A stretch of 64,000 bases of DNA, taken from contig NZ_FNNN01000001.1 of NCBI RefSeq assembly GCF_900106755.1, positions 372,001 to 436,000 on the forward strand. Reading direction: 5' to 3'. A model generated the notes under the pieces. The model had not been told where the DNA came from. It saw only the letters and a program-made list of their open reading frames with translations, and did not search any database. Position 1 is the stretch's first letter. Every line of letters starts with the position of its first letter. A program made the translations under genes and the position numbers. Positions 57,522 through 64,000 of this stretch are shown here, one piece after another. Source of the stretch: Bacteroides faecis MAJ27. Lineage in GTDB: Bacteria; Bacteroidota; Bacteroidia; Bacteroidales; Bacteroidaceae.

Positions 57522-58394
57522 ATGAAATTTGCCATTTTCGGAAATACGTATCAGCCTAAAAAGTCTTTGCATGCACTCAGACTGTTCGAGCTTCTCAAGA
57601 AGCAGGGAGCGGAAATCTGTATGTGCCGGGAGTTTTACCAGTTCCTGACGGCAGATTTAAAAATGGAAGTGCCTGTCGACGCCCTGCTCGAAGGCAACGA
57701 CTTCACAGCCGATATGGTTATCAGCATCGGAGGTGACGGCACATTTCTGAAAGCTGCCCGCCGGGTGGGTAGAAAACAAATCCCCATTCTAGGCATCAAC
57801 ACAGGGCGGCTGGGATTTCTTGCCGATGTTTCACCCGAAGAGATGGAGGTGACTTTCGAAGAGATTCAGGCAGGCAGATACAGTGTGGAGGAACGAAGTG
57901 TGTTGCAGCTTATCTGCAATGACAGAAATCTCCAGGAATCGCCTTATGCCCTCAACGAAATTGCGGTGCTCAAGCGGGACAGTTCTTCCATGATCAGCAT
58001 CCGCACTGCGATCAACGGTGCTTATCTGAATACTTATCAGGCAGACGGACTGGTGATTGCCACTCCTACCGGCTCTACTGCATATTCATTAAGCGTAGGC
58101 GGCCCGATCATCGTTCCTCATTCCAATACGATCGCCATTACCCCGGTAGCTCCGCACAGCCTCAACGTCCGTCCTATCGTCATTCGTGACGACTGGGAAA
58201 TCACGCTGGACGTGGAAAGCCGCAGCCATAACTTCCTCGTTGCCATCGATGGCAGCAGCGAAACGTGCAAGGAGACAACCCAACTGACCATTCGCCGGGC
58301 AGACTACAGTATAAAAGTAGTGAAACGGTTCAATCATATTTTCTTCGATACCCTCCGCAGCAAGATGATGTGGGGAGCGGACGGAAGGCGCTGA
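57522..58394 (+). CDS. nadK: NAD kinase
   Basis: A 290-residue enzyme with [17 protein letters not shown] (GGDGT), [25 protein letters not shown] and [21 protein letters not shown]. It phosphorylates NAD to NADP. The start [11 protein letters not shown] is the usual family start; an ATG four codons earlier (57510) is also possible. Divergent from pdxJ. Confidence 0.95.
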
Positions 58395-58446
58395 TCTTCC
58401 GACCGGACCTTCGTGACTATCTGATTCCGGACCTTCGGGCATAAAA

Positions 58447-58481
58447 AAGTACATCCTTCCTCACCAGGACAGAATGTACTT
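58447..58481 (-). terminator. Minus-strand terminator downstream of the 63-codon gene
   Basis: Stem AAGTACAT/ATGTACTT (58447-58454 with 58474-58481); on the minus strand it is followed by a T-run. It would end leftward transcripts through the 63-codon gene. Nothing on the plus strand resembles a T-run, so it is not for nadK. Confidence 0.7.
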
Positions 58482-58497
58482 AAACAAAAACAAACAA

Positions 58498-58620
58498 TTA
58501 TATAAAACGGGCATCCAAGAGACTCCGTTTATATAAGCAATAAGCATGTTGTGGGAAACATACACATGCTATAAAGGGTTTATCCCCGTTCGGGTACTTC
58601 ACAGTAACCTTTTTAGAAAA
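58498..58620. other. Hairpin-rich stretch between terminator and small gene
   Basis: Arms TTATATAAAACGG (58498-58510) with CCGTTTATATAA (58525-58536), and AGCATGT with ACATGCT (58543-58570), plus an AAAGGGTT/AACCTTT pair (about 58573-58613). No reading frame. It would be the 3' untranslated part of a leftward transcript, or a small RNA. Confidence 0.45.
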
Positions 58621-58702
58621 ACATCTCACCCCATATTTTATAATTATTCATATTTCTGTCGGACACATAATTAAATATGTTCAAGTATTTTTCAGTCAAT
58701 TA

Positions 58703-58894
58703 TCACCAAGGGTAAATATGCGAAATAACTCCCTGCCGCTGTAACGCTTCCAATATCTGTATGTCTTTGAGCGACCTGCACCTGCCTCCATGTCCTAAAT
58801 AATACACCCGCCACGGAGTGGAACCATATCGACGGGCTATCCGAACATACACTTTTCTCCTTCTGGAGAACCAGACTTTCCATAAACTTTCCAT
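58703..58894 (-). CDS. Small basic protein, 63 residues, possible DNA-binding
   Basis: Starts MESLWKVWFSRRRKV and contains IARRYGSTPWRVYYLGHG, which has the look of a helix-turn-helix, followed by KDIQILEALQRQGVI. Strongly basic. I have an impression of similar short Bacteroides proteins but cannot name a family. It has no evident promoter in front of it as the DNA stands: the perfect one lies in the neighbouring invertible segment and points away. A leftward terminator follows. A second frame starting at 58883 overlaps it but looks less protein-like. Confidence 0.6.
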   Translation of the reverse strand: MESLWKVWFSRRRKVYVRIARRYGSTPWRVYYLGHGGRCRSLKDIQILEALQRQGVISHIYPW

Positions 58895-59104
58895 TTCTTC
58901 TTTTACTTTTAAATAAGTAAACTAAAAACCCTTTTTAAGACATTGCCCACATCGAAGCAATGTTCATTCTCTTTATTTTGTCACTGTGTGTGTACCTTTA
59001 CAAGCATATATCCCAATGGATAAATTCAGAACCAAAGTAAATAGAAGGCATGCAAAATGAGCTTGTTGTTTGAATTGCGTGTCACAATTTACTACTTACA
59101 TTTA

Positions 59105-59400
59105 TCTATTACTTCTTAGGTAACGGAAGTCCATTACCGGACTTTGCACATAGGGGAAAAGAAGCGAAAAAGGCAGCGGCCTTTGCGAGAAGCACTGTAT
59201 AAAAGGGTTATGAAGGAGATTTTGTCGGATGACAAACAATAAGGGTTCAGAACATGAAGTCAGTGGTATTCGTGTTCTCATAGTGTTATTTTATTTTCTT
59301 AAGTCAGAGAAATAAAATAATGTATAATAAGTTTGGGATATGAGATTCTTTTTATATATCTTTGCGTCGTATTTATTTCCGTTACCTAAGAAGTAATAGA
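59105..59400. other. Predicted invertible DNA segment bounded by 24-bp inverted repeats
   Basis: A perfect 24-bp inverted repeat (59105-59128, beginning TCTATTACTTCTTAGG, and 59377-59400) encloses 248 bases. A tyrosine recombinase gene lies 43 bases away. Inside are an open frame of 40 codons from the left repeat to a TAA at 59242 without a usable ATG near its start, an AT-rich hairpin (59286-59296 with 59310-59320), and a promoter. The layout is that of Bacteroides phase-variable promoters. Confidence 0.85.
59332..59364 (+). promoter_or_regulatory. Promoter inside the invertible segment
   Basis: TTTG (59332-59335), 21-base spacer, TATCTTTG (59357-59364): a full match. It points right, across the repeat into the 3' end of the recombinase gene. 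If the segment were inverted it would start leftward transcription near 59134, some 240 bases before the 63-codon gene. The hairpin just upstream may shield it from read-through. Confidence 0.85.
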
Positions 59401-59443
59401 CATGATAACACACTAATAACCAGCAATCTGATTATATTTTATT

Positions 59444-60394
59444 CTAATTATTGCAGTTTTCAACGTAAAAACAGTTCAACCGATTTGCTTCTGTTCTCTT
59501 TTCCAGTTCAAAACCTTTCAGGTAGATTTGAGTCGTCTTAATAGATTTGTGTCCCAATGATTCACTGATCATTTCAATAGGTATACCCTGGTATTTGGCA
59601 TTCGTTGCCCAAGAATGGCGGATGGTATATGAGGTGACAGCCGACTTTAAGTGAAGTTCCCTTGAAAGACTTTTCAGCTGATTATTGAACCGACGAAGCG
59701 CCGACTGGTATTCTTTATACATGCTTTCACCTTTTGGGCTTTTATTCCCTCTCAGAATACTGAATAAATAATTCGTTCCATCTTCCCGAACAGGGTCATT
59801 ATTGCGAAGTTTACTGATCGTGGGCAGAGATGACTCCAGCACCTCAAGACTTACAGAAGTGCCTGTCTTGATACGGTTATATCTCAATACCCCTTGTGCC
59901 AATGCCGACTTTTCCAAATGCGCAAAATCCGCAAAAGGCATTCCGCAGAACTGGAACATCAGTCGGGCAATCTCCTGAGTACGCCGCAAGTGCTTAGACT
60001 GGGGTGTTTTATAAAGAAGTGTATGCAGTTCCTTTACGGGCATTGCCTTTTTCTGCCGGACATCCACACCGGTATATACATCACGAAACAATCGGGGGAT
60101 AAAACGGGCGATACCAGCTTCCACACCACGATTGTAAATACAGCGCAGCATTCGCATATAGGTAGAGATCGTATTGAGTTTCAGTTTGCAATCGTACAGA
60201 TATTGTCCGTAACGTCGCAAAGACTCGCGAGTGATCTGCTCGAATGCAATATACGTACTGCCATGAAATCTCGTAAATGAAAGAACCGCATTCTTATACA
60301 CATGTGCCGTAGAATAGCGCCCTTCTTCCTGCAAACTCCGGATATACGCTTTGGCACATCCAGTAAATCCAATTTTAGCTCTTTTCTGTTTCAT
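59444..60394 (-). CDS. Tyrosine site-specific recombinase, probable DNA invertase
   Basis: A 316-residue phage-integrase-type protein: SAM-like N-terminal domain (about 10-105, AKAYIRSLQEEGRYSTAHVYKNAV is its first helix pair) and catalytic domain with YTIRHSWATNAKYQ (Arg and His), ESLGHKSIKTTQIYLKGF (His and Tyr nucleophile). In the first catalytic box the sequence is FQFCGMPFADFAHL, with Cys where other Bacteroidetes recombinases have Arg (RGM). It is next to the invertible segment and is the likely catalyst of its inversion. No excisionase or cargo suggesting an integrated element was seen. Confidence 0.93.
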   Translation of the reverse strand: MKQKRAKIGFTGCAKAYIRSLQEEGRYSTAHVYKNAVLSFTRFHGSTYIAFEQITRESLRRYGQYLYDCKLKLNTISTYMRMLRCIYNRGVEAGIARFIPRLFRDVYTGVDVRQKKAMPVKELHTLLYKTPQSKHLRRTQEIARLMFQFCGMPFADFAHLEKSALAQGVLRYNRIKTGTSVSLEVLESSLPTISKLRNNDPVREDGTNYLFSILRGNKSPKGESMYKEYQSALRRFNNQLKSLSRELHLKSAVTSYTIRHSWATNAKYQGIPIEMISESLGHKSIKTTQIYLKGFELEKRTEANRLNCFYVENCNN

Positions 60395-60613
60395 AATCTT
60401 GTTATTTTTATTTGGTTACTTAGGGAATATAACACAATCAGCCACTTGTTTTGTTGTTAAGGCACCTAAAAAGCTCTTAAACGATTATCAATCTGATAAA
60501 TCCTATCATAATAGATGTATCAACCGGCTTCTCTCTCTATGTATTGTTTATCCAATTACTGCTGTCACCCATCACAAAAACACAAATAACACACTCATAG
60601 TCAAGGCTTAACG

Positions 60614-60970
60614 CTGTGACGGCAACAGGTGACGGCACGGTGATGACAACTATTGCCGTCACACGCACATCGACTACACTGAACTCGCTACTATTGACTT
60701 TTGACATCATACACTCTAGTATAACTAGTTTCCATACGCTGGAACCAATGTTTTCAAGCGTCCGAAACTTTGGTTTCAAGGCTTTGAAACTTTAGTTTCA
60801 AGCCGATGAAACTTTAGTTCCAAGCTGAAGAAACAAAAGTTTCAAACGGGAAAAACTAAAAAGCTCTATATAGAACTACAAACAGACCATAAGGAACCAT
60901 TGAAAACAAGGCAGTGTGACAGCAAAATTTGCCGTCACACTGCCGTCACCTACTGCCGTCACCTCATTAA
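60614..60970. other. Non-coding region with TGCCGTCAC repeats upstream of the recombinase
   Basis: The 780 bases from 60395 to 61177 hold no convincing gene. GTGACGGCA occurs at 60616 and again near 60629, and its complement TGCCGTCAC near 60655, 60930, 60940 and 60953, giving several possible hairpins around the 22-bp array at 60742-60850. Confidence 0.6.
60742..60850. repeat. 22-bp tandem repeat array with GAAACTTTAGTTTC cores
   Basis: Units begin at 60742 (degenerate), 60764, 60786, 60808 and 60830, exactly 22 bases apart. The consensus GAAACTTTAGTTTCAAGC is almost palindromic; the last unit has GAAACAAAAGTTTC. About 350 bases upstream of the recombinase. Possibly iteron-like protein-binding sites. 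Confidence 0.9.
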
Positions 60971-61177
60971 TCACTCATATTCAAGATATTATACCCAACA
61001 AAGTGACAGATGACAGCAATTTATAGTTTTTTATTTTTATAGAGAGACTAGCTGACACGTAAGTATATCATAAGAATGTTAATCCAATTGTTACGGATGG
61101 CAGAGTTTTTTCTTTTTCAAACTTTGTATAAAGGCTAAATTCTATTCGCTCATCATTGCAAAGAAATGATTAAATGG

Positions 61178-62080
61178 CTACTTATTTCCCGGAAACAACC
61201 CGTATGTTTTCCGTTTCTGTTCCATTAGCTGCCTGGTTCTTTCTCTATGCGATGATTTTCTATTAGTCTTTCTTCCCAGATAAAAAGGGAATCCGAATCC
61301 GACACTTACATTCAGATCACGGGCGAATGTAGAACTTTTATAGACTCCTCTCTCCACCTTTTCTCCCGTATAAAGGTCTGTTACATATTTACGATAAGTA
61401 AATCTCCCCAATGGCTGTATATAATTGACATTCAACAGTAAAAAACAATTTCGACTGAGCTTATAGTTGGCGGTAATACCTGCCGAAAGAATAAAAGCAT
61501 CGATACTCTCACTACCATAGTTACTTTCATCATCCCCTCTATACTCTATCTTATATAATTCATTTCCTCCTTTTTTCTTTAGTTCCGCACAAACACGCTG
61601 ATAGGAAATGCTATTCACACCAATCCCCAAACGAGGATAAAAAGCCCAATGGGAATTTTCAAAGCGATAAGCAACACCAAAATCCAGACAGGGATTAACG
61701 TCCGGTTTTTGCGTTCCCGGTATGAGATTATTCACATAGTAATCCGCTTCGACTGCATGGACTAATTCAGTATAACAATCCCGCCTATATTTCACGGGAA
61801 TCCCCAAACGGATATTCGTATACCATCCCCATTTACGCGAAAAGAAATGTTGCAAACGAAGGTTGATAGCAGGAAACACTGATTTCCGGTCCGACATTGC
61901 AGTGTACATATTTCCCTTCCCCCGATAAGCCAGGTCAAAACAGGTTCCCACATCCAAGTCTAACTGTAGCAACTTATTCTTGGTAGATGGATCTTTAAGA
62001 AACAGGCTTTCCTGCGCCTGCGATACAGGCACAACACATGCAGTAAACAATAGCATGGCTAATAAATGTACTTTCTTCAT
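61178..62080 (-). CDS. Outer-membrane beta-barrel protein
   Basis: A 300-residue protein with signal peptide (ending VPVSQAQ) and alternating beta-barrel strands (LQLDLDVGTCFDLAY; INLRLQHFFSRKWGWYTNIRLGIP; DLNVSVGFGFPFYLG), then a basic tail (KTNRKSSHRERTRQLMEQKR), unusual for a barrel whose last strand normally ends the chain. Function unknown. It is 11 bases after the lipoprotein gene, so both are one unit. Confidence 0.8.
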   Translation of the reverse strand: MKKVHLLAMLLFTACVVPVSQAQESLFLKDPSTKNKLLQLDLDVGTCFDLAYRGKGNMYTAMSDRKSVFPAINLRLQHFFSRKWGWYTNIRLGIPVKYRRDCYTELVHAVEADYYVNNLIPGTQKPDVNPCLDFGVAYRFENSHWAFYPRLGIGVNSISYQRVCAELKKKGGNELYKIEYRGDDESNYGSESIDAFILSAGITANYKLSRNCFLLLNVNYIQPLGRFTYRKYVTDLYTGEKVERGVYKSSTFARDLNVSVGFGFPFYLGRKTNRKSSHRERTRQLMEQKRKTYGLFPGNK

Positions 62081-62091
62081 AGACAGCAGAT

Positions 62092-62667
62092 TTAATAGAA
62101 AGTAACCGGATCGCTCAGCCGTTCAACCGTTTCACCGCTTTCCATTGTCAGCACTACACGAAAACGGAACTCTCCGCCTGATTGGGGAATGGTCAATAAC
62201 GCCTTATATATCTTGTTTACTTCATCTATCATGGATATAACCCCTCCATTAACAGTATAATCTGTCTGCTGATCTTTAACAAACGTCTTTGGATAGTCAT
62301 AAAAGCAGGAAGTGACTTCTGCTCCTGCGGGAAATTCTTCATTAAAAGCTGTTTCCGTAAATATCTGAATCTTTTTGATGCCATCCGATAATACATGGCG
62401 AAGATAATGATCGGCGTCATAAGATTCCGGATCTTTTTCCCCCGCATCTGTCAGCAAACGAATCTCCATCATATAAGCTTCTTTGAGAACTTTGTTATCA
62501 AGAGCCTCCTTAGGTTTCTCACCTGCATTATCCCAATGATATAACTCCACTTCTTTCAAAGTACAGGAGATGTCTATCGGTTCAGCCAAATCCTGTTCAT
62601 CGCAAGTCATGGCTGTCACCACCAGAAACAGTAATGATAGCAGTAGCTGAGTCAAGTGCTTTTTCAT
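62092..62667 (-). CDS. Secreted protein of unknown function, possibly DUF5034-like
   Basis: A 191-residue protein starting MKKHLTQLLLSLLFLVVTAM, with the possible lipid Cys in TAMTC. The body (EAYMMEIRLL; EFRFRVVLTMESGETVERL) suggests a beta-sandwich like DUF5034 proteins, which is only an impression. The start at 62667 is chosen because a perfect -7 box (TAACTTTG, 62691-62698) overlaps a longer frame. Confidence 0.78.
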   Translation of the reverse strand: MKKHLTQLLLSLLFLVVTAMTCDEQDLAEPIDISCTLKEVELYHWDNAGEKPKEALDNKVLKEAYMMEIRLLTDAGEKDPESYDADHYLRHVLSDGIKKIQIFTETAFNEEFPAGAEVTSCFYDYPKTFVKDQQTDYTVNGGVISMIDEVNKIYKALLTIPQSGGEFRFRVVLTMESGETVERLSDPVTFY

Positions 62668-62690
62668 ACGTATTATTCTATTAGTTTTCA

Positions 62691-62698
62691 CAAAGTTA
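62691..62698 (-). promoter_or_regulatory. Promoter -7 box of the lipoprotein and beta-barrel genes
   Basis: TAACTTTG on the minus strand, 24 bases before the chosen start. It lies just after the terminator of the preceding gene. Confidence 0.6.
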
Positions 62699-62713
62699 AC
62701 CTTTTTCTAATAG

Positions 62714-62759
62714 AAAAATGCGCCAAAAAGCCTTTTACTGCTTATTGGCGCATTTTTTT
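62714..62759. terminator. Bidirectional terminator
   Basis: A 13-bp stem (AAAAATGCGCCAA, 62714-62726, with 62745-62757) and an 18-base loop; T-runs on both strands. On the minus strand it ends the coiled-coil gene. Confidence 0.85.
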
Positions 62760-62775
62760 CTTGAATTTATATCGG

Positions 62776-63648
62776 TTAGTCCAGCGTAAACTTCTGAGAG
62801 CCGATCAGATTTCCGCCCTCGAAGATATCCAAACGATAGTTTCCGGCATACAAAAACTCTTCCACATCCCAGAATACATTCACGTTCTGTTCCTCACCGT
62901 TGTATTCGATATACTTTTTGATGGAGTAAGTCAGTGTACGGTTTTCGTAAGAGAAAGTGTTGGATGCACTCTTGGTCAGTGCGTCATTATCCGGTTTGGT
63001 GATACGTATATAGATGGTACGTTCGCCATTCTCTGCCGTAATATTCTTCACGACTGTAAAGCTGATAGCCAGCTTCACGATGTCTTTCACTTTCTTTGCA
63101 ACCTTCCCCCGTTTATTGCGCGGTTCGATACGGATATTGGTCACATCGAGCTGGGCAGCCAGTGTCACCTTCTTATCCAGATTCTCCTTCTCTTTGGAAA
63201 GTGTACTGATTTGCTGTGAAGCAGTGTTGTATTTCTGCGTAACGTCTGCAATCACCTGTTGTTGGCGTTTATTGATTCTGTCCAGTGAGTCTATCTGATT
63301 GACGTAGCCTACCAATATCTTACGCAAAGTGGCAAGCTCCTTTTTCAAACGACGGATTTCCGTTGCATTCGAGCTTTTCACGGTACGGAGTTCTTCGAGC
63401 AATCGTTGAGTTTTCAATTGTTCCTGCTCCAGCAACAGTGCGAGAGAGTCATTAGTTACCGTAAACTTTAACTCATCATACTTTTGCACAAACTGGCTAT
63501 ACTCATTCTCCAAATCTTCCTTATCCAACTGAAATTCCTGTACCAGCTCGCGATTGGCTTTCTTTTCAGTAAACAACAAATAAGTGATGCCGATAATCGC
63601 TATCACCAAAACAGCTACAGCTGCAATAAGAAGGCTTTTTTTGTTCAT
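62776..63648 (-). CDS. Membrane-anchored coiled-coil protein
   Basis: A 290-residue protein with one N-terminal helix (LLIAAVAVLVIAIIGITYLLF), a long coiled coil (about 30-165) and a C-terminal domain of about 120 residues with beta character (ISFTVVKNITAENGERTIYIRI; VNVFWDVEEFLYAGNYRLDIF). Type and function unknown. A -7 box TACTTTTG (63677-63684) lies before it; divergent from mdh. Confidence 0.85.
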   Translation of the reverse strand: MNKKSLLIAAVAVLVIAIIGITYLLFTEKKANRELVQEFQLDKEDLENEYSQFVQKYDELKFTVTNDSLALLLEQEQLKTQRLLEELRTVKSSNATEIRRLKKELATLRKILVGYVNQIDSLDRINKRQQQVIADVTQKYNTASQQISTLSKEKENLDKKVTLAAQLDVTNIRIEPRNKRGKVAKKVKDIVKLAISFTVVKNITAENGERTIYIRITKPDNDALTKSASNTFSYENRTLTYSIKKYIEYNGEEQNVNVFWDVEEFLYAGNYRLDIFEGGNLIGSQKFTLD

Positions 63649-63772
63649 AGTTCCAATTGTTAATCGATAACGGGCACAAAAGTAATCATTTCGTAACAGA
63701 GTAACATAGTCTTGGGCATTTTCTTTAACGAAAATTATTACGGAAAAATTTCTTTAATTAGGATTATCGTTG

Positions 63773-63780
63773 TAATTTTG
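63773..63780 (+). promoter_or_regulatory. Promoter -7 box of mdh
   Basis: TAATTTTG, 51 bases before the mdh start; -33 region weak. Confidence 0.6.
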
Positions 63781-63831
63781 TCGCGCTAAAAAGCATGAAA
63801 TAAATTATCAACTTTTTAAATATATAGTATT

Positions 63832-64000
63832 ATGTCAAAAGTAACCGTAGTAGGCGCAGGTAACGTAGGTGCTACATGTGCAAATGTACTTGCTTTCAAT
63901 GAAGTAGCAGACGAAGTAGTAATGCTGGACGTTAAAGAAGGCGTTTCAGAAGGTAAAGCAATGGATATGATGCAGACAGCTCAACTGTTGGGTTTCGACA
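63832..64000 (+). CDS. mdh: Malate dehydrogenase, N-terminal part
   Basis: The first 56 codons are present; the gene continues past the right edge. The product starts MSKVTVVGAGNVGATCAN with the Rossmann GAGNVG motif and the acidic residue after VVMLD that selects NAD, followed by EGKAMDMMQ as in LDH-like malate dehydrogenases. It oxidises malate to oxaloacetate. Confidence 0.93.
   Translation, partial: MSKVTVVGAGNVGATCANVLAFNEVADEVVMLDVKEGVSEGKAMDMMQTAQLLGFD

Noticed and set aside
58692..58883. Second 63-codon frame overlapping the small gene
   Set aside because: Its residue pattern is less protein-like than that of the frame starting at 58894, and both cannot easily be real.
59119..59242. 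Open frame of 40 codons inside the invertible segment as a gene
   Set aside because: The frame is closed by a TAG within the repeat in either orientation and has only a late ATG; it may be a decayed gene end.
59105..59400. The 24-bp inverted repeats as ends of an insertion sequence
   Set aside because: No transposase lies between them, the segment holds a promoter rather than a gene, and no target duplication is seen; a recombinase gene adjoins it.
60537..60779. An 80-codon minus-strand frame upstream of the recombinase
   Set aside because: It is made of the TGCCGTCAC repeats and ends within the 22-bp array; no recognisable domain.

Overview
The window reads as a chromosomal segment of a gut Bacteroides, probably close to B. 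thetaiotaomicron. The reasons are two SusC/SusD outer-membrane uptake pairs with hybrid one-protein regulators, lipoprotein signals typical of the genus, many perfect Bacteroides promoters (-7 box TAnnTTTG, often with TTTG about 20 bases upstream), no Shine-Dalgarno sites, and small hairpin repeats containing GGCACGGATGACACGG. The order of the genes up to mdh agrees with my memory of the B. thetaiotaomicron chromosome, but I could not check this.

Positions 1-22,238 are a tandem polysaccharide-utilisation region, all on the minus strand. In transcription order it runs: regulator 2, SusC2, SusD2, a secreted metallopeptidase of the basic-secretory-protein type, an unrecognised lipoprotein, a GH29 alpha-L-fucosidase, a terminator, then the paralogous regulator 1, SusC1 and the start of SusD1. 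A fucosidase beside a peptidase points to a fucosylated host glycoprotein as substrate (inference). Both regulators keep the periplasmic propeller, Y_Y_Y and AraC domains but lack a recognisable kinase histidine and the conserved receiver lysine.

Positions 22,433-31,972 are a minus-strand housekeeping run: glmM, a DUF4827 lipoprotein, a DHH phosphoesterase, comEC, rpe, fmt, a ClC chloride transporter and tsaC. From 32,051 come a thioesterase, a NAGPA-type protein, recJ, recQ and a TPR protein. Positions 38,733-43,010 are an aromatic amino-acid operon (pheA, aminotransferase, DAHP synthase-chorismate mutase, tyrA). It is preceded by a 28-codon leader packed with Phe and Tyr codons, an antiterminator segment and an intrinsic terminator: a complete ribosome-mediated attenuator. 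dnaG follows, then minus-strand folE, a SPOR protein, tpiA, a DoxX-type membrane protein, a DUF1599 protein, an M23 peptidase and ndk.

Positions 51,218-57,373 form a tight minus-strand run: recG, ispD, a DJ-1 protein, tonB, exbD, exbB and pdxJ (listed in coordinate order, transcribed in reverse). The TonB-ExbBD set is the kind of motor that SusC transporters need. nadK diverges from pdxJ.

Positions 58,400-61,170 are the most unusual part. A tyrosine recombinase gene sits beside a perfect 24-bp inverted repeat that bounds 248 bases carrying a perfect Bacteroides promoter. At present this promoter points into the 3' end of the recombinase gene; after inversion it would point at a 63-codon gene followed by a terminator. 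This looks like a phase-variable switch. A tandem array of 22-bp units lies upstream of the recombinase; three other non-coding arrays in the window have the same 22-bp period. The window ends with an outer-membrane beta-barrel gene, a lipoprotein gene, a coiled-coil membrane protein and the start of mdh.
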